Origin: Zygnema cylindricum
Lineage: Eukaryota; Streptophyta; Zygnematophyceae; Zygnematales; Zygnemataceae
Length of the DNA: 64,000 nucleotides
Assembly (NCBI GenBank): GCA_037447655.1
Contig: JBBHKE010000800.1
Location: 1-64,000 of the forward strand
Direction of reading: 5' to 3'
Every line of letters starts with the position of its first letter. Position 1 is the stretch's first letter. Positions 30,346 to 40,892 of this stretch are shown piece by piece. Under the pieces are notes generated by a model. That model saw only the letters and a program-made list of their open reading frames with translations, was not told where the DNA came from and did not search any database. The translations under genes and the position numbers were made by a program.

Positions 30346-31627
30346 AGTAACAGGATCTCCTACCTCTCAGAAAATCCCATTACTACAAACATTCCCAACC
30401 ACACATTCCACACATTGGAAAATACACATCCACATTTGACAACACTCACATAAGGATCAACTTTAAATTAGAAGAAGCTTTTGTCCACATAACATTAGCT
30501 TGGTCTCTTGCCCTCGTGGCTTAACCCTTCTTATTAAAGTGTTTTCCACTACCCTCCACTCTTAATAATTCTATCTCTTAACTACTAAAACACTATTTAG
30601 TTAGTAAGAGATTTCAATGCAAAATGCCTTTCCTCCAATTTGGTATTAATCGCCCAGGACCAAGATCAACCGGAATTTCCACAAACTTTTCCGAAAGAAA
30701 AAGATGTCTACTCTCCTCTTACACTTCACTATTTATCCATCATCGCCCTGGACTAGCCAGGCCAGAGTCAAAGCTCCGTTTGAACAGGCTTTTACCTGGG
30801 CCAATCATTGATCAGCAAGGTCTCGGACTGACCAATGCAAAAGCGTGCGAAATCTCCCCCTAACTACATAGCATTTACTAACCAATCAAACACTACATTT
30901 TACTACGTAGCATTTACGTTCAAAAGTGCTTGCAAATCGAAACGCGACTTCGCACGATCGTGCGTCGCGAATTTAACTTGCAAAACTACCTACGAAACTT
31001 ACAAATTTGAATTATGACGTTTCGTACTAAAAATCGTACGAAACGAACCATAATAGGTACCAAACCAATATTAGTACTTTATATCCTAGTTCAAAAGTAG
31101 GCGTTTTTATGGTAGGCCTTTGGTCGGCGCCTTTATCGTAAGTTGTGTTATGGGCTTTTCATGTGATCTTCTTAGAACGCTACGTTGATCAGCGACCGTC
31201 CGATCGTCTGAATCTGTCGGTGTATTTTTTTTTTTTGGTCCGAATGCTTTAATTGGTTCAATTTTTGGTCCGAATGTTTTAATTGGTCCGAATAGGTCCG
31301 AATACAATATGGGTCTTAAGGTCATATTGTATGTTTTGCATACAATAGGCATATTGTATGGGCCTACTTTCACCTTCTTTTGAACTATGCTTTATATAGA
31401 CGTACGCCTTAAATTCCGCGACTACTTTGACCCTTAACCCGTTTCAATGTTACCCACCTATTATTTTGACCCCTAGCTGTCACCTAAATACACCCATCGC
31501 TATATCTTTTGAAATAGGACTCTAAATCGCGCGATTCTTTCGCGGACGTCCACCAAATTTAGTACTCTATATTCATAACACCTAAATACCCCTTTACAAA
31601 CAAGTTCGATCTGCTTTTACTGTTACA
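30346..31627. mobile_element. Solo LTR inserted in the LINE reverse transcriptase, copy 2
   Basis: 1282 bp from AGTAACAGGATC to TTTTACTGTTACA, flanked by perfect TTGCT duplications at 30341-30345 and 31628-31632. Homologous to the element at 19701-21164. It splits the RT between motif B (GDPLGVPLL) and the following ALAHLQALR segment; the relative at 51400-53235 has this junction uninterrupted (GGPLFSLTHYHIR). It contains its own 297-bp insertion at 31089-31385. Confidence 0.9.
31089..31385. mobile_element. Small TA-flanked MITE inside solo LTR copy 2
   Basis: 297 bp with ends GTTCAAAAGTAGGCG and, inverted, GTTCAAAAGAAGGTG, bordered by TA at 31087-31088 and 31386-31387. Solo LTR copy 1 is continuous at the corresponding point (near 20420). 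The right half contains a hairpin around CATATTGTATG. Confidence 0.8.
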
Positions 31628-31632
31628 TTGCT

Positions 31633-32416
31633 CTTGCCCATCTTCAAGCATTACGAGCGTCAGCTATGGCCTTCCCGGGTTGTTTATTTCCTTTAGTCGC
31701 GGATGACACGCATATCGTGGGTCCGCGCGATCAAGTTTTTTTCTGTGTTCTCCCATTTTGCGTACCAATTTCATCGGATCGGGCTCACAGTTAAACCATC
31801 TAAGTGTGTGGCTTGGTGCCCACGAGGTTTACCGTCGGATTGCCCGCTCCCCAACGGTTTTCGTCTTGCATCTCACGATGAGGGTATCAAGGCTTTAGGC
31901 TGCCCTATTGGTGGTTCTTCTTTTGTCAATCAAGTGGTTGAGGATGCACTGTTGGAGGATGTTTCTCACAGCGACGACCTCCCCAAGCTGTCGGATGCAC
32001 AAGTGGCGTTTTTGATCTTGATGCGTTGTTTTGCGCAACGCCCTCTTTATCTTGCGCGGACTTTACCACCCACGACTGCTTTTCTGTCTTCCCTTAAGGA
32101 TTTTGACGACAAACTTTTGGGTGTGCTTCATCACCTCGTTGGTCATGGGATTTTTGATCGTCCGGTGGGGGCACTCGCTCGTCAACAAGCAAGCCTCCCA
32201 ATTTCCAACGGCGGTTTAGGTTTGATTTCCGTGGCCAAAGTTGCGCCAGCCGCGTATTTGGGTAGTTGGGCTTTGGTGGTTCCTACCATCACTTCTCGTT
32301 TCATTGTGGATGATGTCCCCATTTTGGCGCAAGTTGTCTCTAAGGTGGAAGACGGGCTATTTCCATTTCACCAAGCTCTCCTTTCAACTCGTGCGCTGCT
32401 ACCCCCAGACGCTTGA
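31633..32416 (+). pseudogene. LINE ORF, RT motif C, thumb and linker
   Basis: Continues the RT after the solo LTR. VADDTHIVG is the equivalent of the YxDD polymerase box (about 31698-31724), then HRIGLTVKPSKC, LGCPIGG (about 31900-31920), and a linker with SNGGLGLISVAKVAPAAYLGSW (about 32200-32270). A stop at 32414 and a frameshift separate it from the C-terminal part. Confidence 0.9.
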
Positions 32417-32443
32417 CACCAAGTTCCACCTTTTCATTCTCTC

Positions 32444-33255
32444 ATGGCCGACACTTACTTCCAACTTCAACAACGCATATCTGAGCAAGTATCCGCCGCT
32501 GATTTTGCAAACCTCTTAGAGGCGCTACCTTTTGCTCAAGCGCGTGCTTGTTTACGTTGTATTCTGGGCCTGGGGCTGGTGCATGGCTACAAGCAACACC
32601 AACTTTTTCGACACTCCGTCTATCGTCTGACCAATTTACTTCTGCTCTACGCTTGCGGTTGGGTTTGCCTCACCCTGCGCTTTTGGGGGGGCCTCGGTGC
32701 GTTTGTAACCAAGTTATTGATGCTGAAGGAATCCATTTGCTTCGTTGCTCGCATGGTGGGGAACAAACTGTCGCGCATGATTTGGTGCGAGATGCCAGTG
32801 CTGCCATTGGTGCTGAGGCGGGCTACAGTGTCAAACGTGAGGTTTCTAATATACTTCCACCTCGGCCCCAATCTAAGGGTTCTAGCAGCCCTCGGGTTGA
32901 CTTGGTTTTTCTTCATGGTGCTGGGAGGACGCTTGACGATGTGGTCCTCACGGATCCCACCAGTACACACATTTCATCTCGCGTGGCTTCGCATTCAGGT
33001 GTGGCGGCTCGGGATGCAGCGGCTACAAAAGAACGAGACTACGCTCACTGAGACCCGTCGGACTTGTTTGTCCCATTTGCACTGGAGATTTTTGGTTCTT
33101 TGGATAAGTCTTTCGATGACTTCCTTCGACAGTGTGCGCAAAGAACGTTTGAATCTCCGGGTCCAAGGAGTCCTCCATCGAGTCTATTAGTTGCGTTTTA
33201 CCGTCAGCGTGTCTCAATTGCACTTCAACGTGCGCAAGCGGCGACTCTCCTTTGA
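32444..33255 (+). pseudogene. LINE ORF, zinc knuckle and restriction-like endonuclease
   Basis: Begins MADTYFQLQQRISEQVSAADF, then shifts frame near 32570. From 32548 another frame gives LRLRLGLPHPALLGGPRC, the C-x-C...H...C...H zinc knuckle and the endonuclease core PRVDLVFLHGAGR with TLDDVVLTDP. The two acidic positions about 14 residues apart fit the P-D...D pattern of REL LINEs. A TGA at 33050 interrupts the end, and the conserved FALEIFGSLDKSFDDFL tail continues to a stop at 33255. Catalysis is inferred from the family. Confidence 0.85.
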
Positions 33256-33624
33256 CGTAGCACACTCGCGGATGATCGGCGGGGTTTTCCAGTCCTTTCG
33301 CCAAGGGACCGTGTTCACATCCATGATCTCCGTGGTTGTGGACCTTAGTTTGCCTAAGGGTAGTCTAGTCTTGGCTTTTTCATTTTGTGGGCGGTCTCAG
33401 TCTTTTACTGTTTTGTTTTTGTTCTTTGCTCTTGTTAGTTTTGTTGTCTTTCATTTTTGTTTTTAGGCGTAGATTACTTTTTTGTGACTCTTGTAGTCTC
33501 CAAATGTTTTTTTTTTCAGTTCTACCTTTTTTGTACTAAGATGGTTTTCCATCGCAATTTTTGCAATAAAAAACTTTGGTTCGTCTTGTCCTTTTGGTCT
33601 CTCTTGTAATAAAATCCAGTGCAT

Positions 33625-33900
33625 TCAATAAGCTGCATCGTTTTTCATGGCATATTCGTAGAATTTTTCGGCGGCAACTTTTACAGATTCCTGCTTTGTT
33701 TTTTATATTTTAAAAACGTGAGATTCAAAATTTAAAGCCAAAAATAAAAATATAAATTTTGAACCCACCTTCTTTTCATAATGGATTTCCTCTTTTTTTT
33801 TACCTCTCACTTTTCTAATTTTCCCATATATATTGCACTCGTGGAAGAAGCTTTGAGCGGAGATGACAACACCACGGGCGGATATGTTGGGACTCAACCT
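33625..33900 (-). CDS. 3' end of an unidentified gene (last two exons)
   Basis: The last exon, 33690-33625, has a CAG acceptor and encodes ESVKVAAEKFYEYAMKNDAA, Y and a TGA stop. The preceding exon ends at about 33768 with EEIHYEKK and a GTGGGT donor in matching phase. Its open frame extends back through GKIRKVRGKKKEE and SARGVVISAQSFFHECN to at least 33890; its acceptor is not certain. The coding phase joins cleanly, which argues for a real gene. I do not recognise the family. The 3' end lies directly against the 3' tail of the LINE, so the retrotransposon may have inserted into or just past its 3' UTR. Confidence 0.45.
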
Positions 33901-33959
33901 ACAGCCGTCAACTCGCTGGTATCCGCCGGAAAAAACAACATGTTACCATAAAGTGAGTG

Positions 33960-35211
33960 AGACCAACCTTTATTTGTATTATTTCCACCTTGTCCTTTTA
34001 TACCCTTTTATTATAATATCGTCCCCTTTCTTTGTTCACCTTTTCTTGGTATACCCTTTCTTTGGTGCCCTTTTCCTGTATACTCTTTCTTCATTCACCC
34101 CTTCTTTGTATACCTTTCTTTCTTTACCTTTTTTTTGTATTGTAGGTGGATATGTTTGAAAGTTGATTAGGCCTCAAATGTATATTTTAGCCCTTTTTGC
34201 TTGGTTTCTCCTTGGGTTTCTTTATAGTTTCGAGGCCTAGTTGCAGAATTACTTCTGATTCTGGTATTCAAAACCTTATTGAATGTGAGAATAACAATAC
34301 TGATTCTGATTAGGTCTTTTATTAAGTGTTTAGACAGTCGTTATTGCAACCGAGATTAGCTCTCATGGTCATGATTAGGGTTACAATTCACCTTTGCCAT
34401 CCAGTTTTATTGGTTAGTTCTATCGCTCACTCGTGCGATCCGCTTTTTTTATTCACTTTTGAGATATTCGAGTATTTTAATGGTCCTAAATTTCTTTTTT
34501 GCAGAGTGGATCTCATATCTCTTTCTTCCCAACTTTTTTGTCATGGTTGCATTTGGTGTCGAGGTAAGTTTTCTTTCGATTCGTTCCGGTTGACTGAGTC
34601 AGTTAGAGTATATCAGTTTGATTTTTTACAGGTTTCATCAGTCCCTCTGAAGCATTATCTTCGAGGATATTCTGATTTTGCAGAAGTTTTTTTTTTTGTT
34701 CTGTTCTATTGACCCCAACTTATTTGTATCATTATACTATGAGTAGCAGTGGTGATCCCTGTTTGAGTCAACTGTTGAGGACCATGTGTTCTCTACAATT
34801 GTTTGTTTTACAATACTCTGAATTGGCTTAAGTGCTGGATTTGAAAACCGAGATATTTTATGATTACGTTTCTACTGAAGATCTTCAGTTACGCTCCTGA
34901 TTTGTCTTATATGGTAATTATACATGTAATTGCTGGCGTTATTTCAAAGTTTTTTGTAAAAATTATTGCGATCACTGGCCAGTAACGCTGTTTTTCGCAT
35001 TTGTTTAATGACCTTTTTAGGTAGCTCATTTATTTGAACCTGAGTGATATTTGTACCTTAGGTTTTTTTTTTTTGTGTGTTTATGGAGATCAAACATTCG
35101 GCTCTCCTTTTTTTCCTAGTATGCTGAATCAGTTTCTATGTTTTGGTTTTACAGCCCGAGTACTACCTTGTGTACACCGTTCTCTTCCTTTTTACTTTCA
35201 TCGGCCTATAA
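33960..35211. other. Intergenic or 5' UTR-like region, no gene recognised
   Basis: T-rich plus strand with many short pyrimidine/CAG junctions, as seen in 5' UTR introns. The stretch 34030-34140 repeats CCCTTTCTTTG(T/G)-type words (about 25-bp imperfect repetition). No coding segment that I can support. Confidence 0.45.
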
Positions 35212-35261
35212 ATGGCTAAACCTGAGAAGTATACGAGCCTCGAGCCAGAAGTCTACAGGAA
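35212..35261 (+). CDS. Possible first coding exon, unidentified (RRP43-like at best)
   Basis: The ATG at 35212 has a plant-like context (ATAAATGGCT) and opens MAKPEKYTSLEPEVYR, followed by a GTAAGG donor after a partial codon. The EPxxYRR-like start recalls exosome RRP43/EXOSC8 proteins, whose N-termini have a VEP-x-x-YYRRFL block, but this is a weak resemblance over 16 residues. No second exon was found downstream. Confidence 0.3.
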
Positions 35262-37219
35262 GTAAGGAGAAAGATGAAAAGAGAACGATGAAGAGGAGTA
35301 AAGATGAAGGACAAATAGATGAAGTAACTCAAATGCAAGCTGTGGGAAAAAATGTCACAGCTTCGACTTTTGGAGCTTATTTATTTAAAGAGTTTTTGCT
35401 CTTTTGCAGTGGTTGTTGTTTCTCGCGATATAGTTTAGGTTAAACACCGGGACAGTTTGTTGTTTATTTGTTCCTCCAGTGAAGAAGTTGGTAGAAAAAA
35501 CTGACCATCGTTTTATAGATTAGGGTCTGGCAACGATGGTATGGTATGTAACTTCTTTGGGTACGTTATTTTTATTTTTTGTAAAAAGAGTTATGCATAT
35601 GTTTGCAACAGCCCAGTCAAATATGTACCTACGAACATACATACATAATGACATTCTTGTCCAGACCACAAAATTAGTGTATTAGGTTTTGAATGATTCT
35701 AGTTTAAATTTTTGTTAATCTATTTCATCGCCAGGGTAGTCTTGTTTCGAAAAACGACCAAGTTTGTTTCGTTTATAATGTGTTGTTGTGTTGATGAGTG
35801 AAGTACATCCGCAGCTTGAGTGCAAAATGTATAATTGCAACTATTGGCTATTTAAAAATATATGTCTTTCAACAAAAGGCAGATGTTGATGTTTGTTTTA
35901 CCGACACTCGTGTCCTATCATGTCTCCATTTCTGTAAAATTGCATTGTTGGTAATAAAATCTTGCTAGATGATGCATCAAATGTGAATTAGTATTTACGG
36001 AAAATATCGACGAATGGCAAGGCTGCTAAAAGCGAGTGAAAACTACTGTCAACACCAACCATGGTATCAAACACTGTAGAACACGGCAAGACTGCCCATT
36101 ATAGTAAAGGAAATATAAGCGTTTACGCGATATTAAAACGCATAATACTCAATTAGTGTAGGGGACGAGGGAGATTGTAATCCACTCAATTAATTAGTGT
36201 TATTAACAGATGGTTTTCGGCCAAAAAAAAACAAAGTTTGTAACTCTATTAGCAAGGTAGATGCTTCTACTGTAACTTGAACCCAGAAAATTGTTATTAG
36301 CTGTAAAACTAAACTGTATAGCCCATCTTGTAAACCATGCTTCTTTTCCATCTTAATAGTATCCTTTTCAATGAAACATTCATAATTTCACGAATGGTCG
36401 ACACTTAAAAGGTTTTTCTATATTTTTTATTCCACATGTATAGATAGGCGTACTTGTTTTGATCCCTCACTTTTTGTAGCTGCCAGTGAGATATAAATTG
36501 AGGTTTTAAAGTACATATGTTTTGACATATTATACATCATAGTGAATATGACATAAGTCCACGTAATTATCAATAATGTAGAAGAGATCCCAATCCGTTC
36601 AAAAGGTATCACAAAAAGAGCGTTCCACGTGATCATAAATAGTGTAAAGAAGAGCTCAACCTCAACAAAAAAAAATGTTTACAGGGTAGCACGAAGAGGG
36701 CCCATTGGTGGCTACCTCTATTGAGGCCAAAGAAAAATATATTTTTATTTTTGGATAGGGCATCATTGAAACCGATTAAAACCGTCACACAAGGTGAACT
36801 GGTGGAGCGGAAAACGAAAATGGATTGAAGGATCGTATGCTGTTTAAACTTAATTGCACATCATTTTGGAGTTTGAGTTTGGACAACATATGATGGCGAT
36901 AGGCATAGTTAATGATTCCAAAGCAAAATTAAATTTTGGCCTTGTAGTTGTTTTGTTGATTTTCACGTGTATATACAATTTTTTTTGTCAAACAAGGCTA
37001 ACACTTGATTGCGCATAAGTTCACTTGTAGCGGTATTTTTTCCCTTTCTCCTCTCTCTTACAACTAAGGGGCTTGTTCGTGAGGAATAAAGAGACCAAGC
37101 GAGCAATGGGTTAAGAGAAAAGGGCTTATCAGAGAAATATTAAGGGGTAACAGGAGAGAGGGAGTGGGGAATTGTCGCAAGTGAGAATGAGGGAAGAACA
37201 AAACTGTTGAGTGAGAGGG
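35262..37219. other. Non-coding region, no gene recognised
   Basis: AT-rich, no supportable exon. At 36150-36215 the words AATTAGTGT...ATTAGTGTTATTAACA resemble MITE-derived sequence at 61730-61795. At 36600-36700 a CGTTCCACGTGATC stretch has no visible partner. Confidence 0.45.
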
Positions 37220-37690
37220 TGTTAGGATTTACATAGTGAGAATTGTCTAAGTGTCTACTTGAGTGTTTATGTTCAGTCCGGTAAATAACATTTGGTATTT
37301 TAGTATATGTATTTAGTTATGCCTTTATACCGCACACACGGTCCAGCTCACGTTTTGCTTCAATTAAATATGTCTTCGTTAATTGAATTGTTTGACTCTT
37401 AGTATGGTTTTGGAAAAGTGATGTTAACTTGTGTCCTAGAATTAAACCATGTTAGTTTGACCTCGCGGCCGTAATCCATGAACTGTATTCCAAGCCTTGA
37501 GAGAAGTGTGAGACGAAAAGAAGTTTTGTAAGTGAGTAAGAAAAGCTTCGGCTTAATATATGCCTATTTCCCCGAGAACTTTATGGTGGTGAATCTGAGA
37601 GTGTGAGTGTTTTTTGTTGTGAGTTTATTTTTGCTTCCGCTTGTGACTATTTGTGCAGGCTAGGCACTCCGGTGTGTTACAATCCCATCA
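37220..37690 (+). mobile_element. LTR followed by a primer binding site
   Basis: 471 bp, TGTTAGGATT to AATCCCATCA, followed at once by TTTGGTATCTGG, a tRNA-Met-type primer site. It shares ordered blocks with the inverted LTR at 26065-26749. No downstream gag or second LTR was seen, so the element is truncated. Confidence 0.6.
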
Positions 37691-37699
37691 TTTGGTATC

Positions 37700-38620
37700 T
37701 GGTAGGATTTGCTCCAATTTTTTTGATTTCATAAACACAAACACTGTTTTTAAAAAACAGGGAAGAACAAAAAGTAGTGAGAAAACTGGACCTAAAAAAA
37801 CCAACAAAGTTAAGAGCCTCCAGAGGTTTTGAATAAAACCTTTGCAACGCTGCCTCAAAAGGTCAGCGAAAAACAGAGGCTAGAAACTTTTCTCTCACAT
37901 AAAAAAATGAAGGTAGCCAAGCTAAAAAAATGTGAAAGGACAGAAAGGGAGAAGAGAGAGAAAAAGACAGGAGGTGAAGAGGGAGAATACACGAAGGAAA
38001 GCTGCAAGGGACTAAAATCAACCAAACCCTAGATAACTACAAGTTGCATTGGAGATTTCGGCTGATAAGAGGGCAGCAAAGAACACTGTGGTTGGAGGAG
38101 TCCTTCAAAAAAAGTACATTACAAATACAGCTGCTAGTTCAGGAAAAGTACATAGGTACTTTGGACTTATCTTATCAGTTCATAAACAACGAAAACATGT
38201 TCACTAAAACATGGATAGTCTGAGTTAGTATGAGCTTTTCATTATTATTTATTATTTTTCGCAACGTACTTTGAGACCAACACTCGAGCCATCCTTGCAT
38301 ACCGTTTCCGTTTTGAAAAAGAGACAGCATTCTTCAGCCAAAACATAACAAACGAATTTGTATTTCCCTTCTAAACATTCACAAAATTTCTTTCAAAACT
38401 CATAACATGAATATTTATAAGAGGGAAAAAAACCAAGCTGAGATAAAAGGTTAACAGAAAAGGTGAAAGGAGGGAAACAAAAGCAAAAAAAAAAAGAAAA
38501 AAAAAAGATAGGAGTTACCTTCAAATAAGCCTTCATAAAACAAGAGAAAATAATAAAGATTAGTAAGGACATAACCGGCTTGGAAAAAACCGACAAAAAA
38601 GTGAAAGGATAATAAGGCAG
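37700..38620. other. Non-coding region, no gene recognised
   Basis: Contains A-rich and GAAA-rich sequence. A plus-strand Lys-rich ORF at 37829-38032 has no recognisable similarity and looks compositional; it could be leftover internal sequence of the LTR element to its left. Confidence 0.4.
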
Positions 38621-38654
38621 AAGCTATCATGGGTCTCCAGAAATTTTATTTGCA

Positions 38655-38762
38655 TTTTAGAGGAAAATGGTAATTGCCACCTCATACTGAGCCACTTCAG
38701 TAAAAGCGTAGGCTCTTGCCACGTCGTCAATAGTGGAGTTGACGGGCAACAAAATGTTTGCC
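38655..38762 (-). CDS. Unidentified short coding segment (possible first exon)
   Basis: Minus-strand ATG near 38762 opens MANILLPVNSTIDDVARAYA, then FTEVAQYEVAITIF before a stop. The downstream splice is not resolved. The helical, alternating pattern (AxxYAFTEVAQYEVAI) loosely recalls an MIT-type helical repeat, but I do not claim it. GATTGG boxes lie upstream at 38950 and 38977. It could belong to the minus-strand gene ending at 33625. Confidence 0.3.
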
Positions 38763-39199
38763 ATTTCGTCATACACAATTAAAAAATGTAAGAAAACGGC
38801 GTAAAAGCGATGACGTGGGCGAAGCAATCCATGGCGGTGAAAGAGGAAGCGAAACTGTGTCAGATCACTGTTGGAAAAATGGAGAGATTTTCAGGATGGC
38901 GGCGCAGTCGTCAGATTCCACAGGGAACCAAAAAAAAAAAGAGCGGCTGCGATTGGACATAGAAAGCGTGACTTGTGATTGGTCCAAAACGATTATATTT
39001 TACGAGGTCTGTCCGCATTTGGCGTTGCCTCACGACATATATCACCCACGCCAAATGCTGTATATTTATTCTATTTTTGTCAGTATGTTTACTCTATTTC
39101 ATGTGCCATTGTGTTAAAAAACCCATATTACAGTAAAAAGTTACTCCTTTCTAAGGGGCATTTTGGTAAGTTTGGTTTTTTTAGAATTAATATTTGCGC

Positions 39200-39690
39200 T
39201 TAAATAGACGCGATCCTATATTAGAATACAGTTTTAATGAAATTGGTGCGAAGTTTCCTATTCTAACTGAATACGCAGAACGTAGAACAGCAGTTACAAA
39301 GTTATTATAGAAATAAACGCAAACACGGGTTGTCGCCGTTATACTATAAACTTGTTACATGTAACTTAAGGTCAATGTTCACACTGCCGACGATGCTGTC
39401 GACAAACGAAAGTTATGCGAATGGATTTTTTTCGATGTGATTGAGTCTTTTTGTTTAGTGCGACTCCACGTGCGACCGCGAGTCTATTAAATCGGTATTT
39501 GTACCTTTTTATTTAGAAAAGTACAATTTTGCCCTGTCGGACGTCGTCCGTACTCCGCACTATTTAAAACAAACCTATATTAGAATTTTTTACGCTAATT
39601 AAACCTTACCTAAATTAGAATAATGAAAAAATTAGAATCGTTTACTCTATTTGATGTGATAGAGTCGAAATTTCGAGCGACCGAATTAGA
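39200..39690. repeat. Decayed relative of the long CACCGCG MITEs
   Basis: From about 39480 it aligns by eye with the interior of the MITE at 20491-20997: CTATTTAAAAC, ACCTTACCTAAATTAGAAT and ATTTACTCTA-type blocks in the same order. Termini are not clear. Confidence 0.5.
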
Positions 39691-39935
39691 GTAAAGAGGA
39701 CACTAAGCACACACTGAACGTGTAAAATTGGTCTGCGTGAACAACTCTCTCAAAAGCTCGCCTTCCATGTCTACAGGGCTACAGGCTGCAACAAGTTGTA
39801 TTAAAGCATAAAAAAATCAAATTTGTTGCCAAGCTTCAGTACACTATACAGGACGCCATAGATAGCTAACAGCGGTAGTGCATTAACAGCACCACTTGTT
39901 CCAGGTTTTCTATGTCCTTCCAATGCAAAATAGTA

Positions 39936-40393
39936 GTGTTGTGTATCGGTAGAATTTTGCCAATACCCAATATGTCCCTTTTTTTGGTTTACCTATAATT
40001 GTTATACTGGCACGATATATCGGTACAGGTGTTTTCACAATAAAAAACCAATAATATCGGTTTTCTTTCGCGAGAATACCGGTATCAATAGCTATTGGCG
40101 ATAGTTGTACGGTTTTGCTTACGTTTCGACGGGTGCATGTTAGTATTAAATTTCCGGTATACAGAGTACGGAACAGATTGTCATACGTGGCATGCCAAAC
40201 TATATACAGTATAACAATATAATACAATATATCATAAAGTACTATTATACAGCGTAATATATATATTTTTTACTTATCGCTGATAAAGAATTTGTTGGTC
40301 TCGAAGCAATATATCGAGACCCCTCGCCGTTCGATAACCGATAACTATCGGTATTGTTTTTATCGCGATAAGATTCTTGCCGACACACAACAC
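39936..40393. mobile_element. TA-flanked MITE (GTGTTGTGTATCGG family)
   Basis: 458 bp with ends GTGTTGTGTATCGGTAGAAT and, inverted, GTGTTGTGTGTCGGCAAGAA, bordered by TA at 39934-39935 and 40394-40395. The interior is full of ATCGCGATA-type palindromes. A second member is nested at 53962-54344. It lies about 500 bp beyond the 3' end of ATG16. Confidence 0.85.
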
Positions 40394-40892
40394 TACAAGA
40401 TAGCCTTAAGAATATCTATTATCTTTTCTTAGCAGATATTCACAATCATTCACATCATTCTGACTGAAATTATTAGTGGGCAGTGGCTGCGGACAAAACA
40501 GCTTAATATTTGTTTCGCTGACAAAGATAAGCAAATAGAAAAAACAAAAAAGTAAAACCATTCAGCTACATCTCAGAAGATACCAAGATGGCGAAGAAGT
40601 AAAAGTGAAGCAACATCAGACTTCTGCAAACCTTTACTCATAATACTGGTACAATATGATGTTTAAGGACTTCAACCATGCTGAATACAGTTTACAAAAA
40701 AATCTATGACAGCTATAGGTGTCGGCAAGAAAAGAACTTCGCTTTCCTCAGCTACCGATCCACATACATAATACAAACCAAGGGACCCAAATGCTTTTGA
40801 ACAAGATGACAGCGGCTAATGCCAGATTTCCCTCTTCAGCCATGCCTTGTTATATACAGATTTAAAGGCTGAGGTTTCCGTCTTCAGCATCC

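Larger units (their letters stand above)
28484..33600 (+). mobile_element. Non-LTR retrotransposon with restriction-like endonuclease, interrupted
   Basis: LINE-type element. In order: a proline/serine-rich N-terminus from 28484, a C-x-x-C...H-x-x-x-x-C zinc finger (CGKLYAAGAGISRHSKAC, about 29000), an RT domain split by a solo LTR at 30346-31627, a zinc knuckle CVCNQ...GIHLLRCSHGGE...AHD (about 32690-32770), and a PD-(D/E)xK-like endonuclease with RVDLVF and DDVVLTDP near 32890-32955. This architecture (RT followed by CCHC and REL, no N-terminal AP endonuclease) belongs to the REL-bearing LINE clades (CRE/R2/NeSL/HERO/Utopia grade), not to plant L1 or RTE. The 3' UTR is G/T-rich and ends near 33600 with AATAAAA words. 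Frameshifts and stops make it inactive. Related fragments lie at 21430-22340 and 51400-53235. Confidence 0.9.

Noticed and set aside
37829-38032. Lys/Glu-rich ORF
   Set aside because: Composition-driven, next to an LTR fragment, no motif.
38758-39203. Plus-strand ORFs of 74-119 codons
   Set aside because: No similarity or splice context; they overlap a probable upstream region of the minus-strand exon at 38.7 kb and a MITE-derived stretch.
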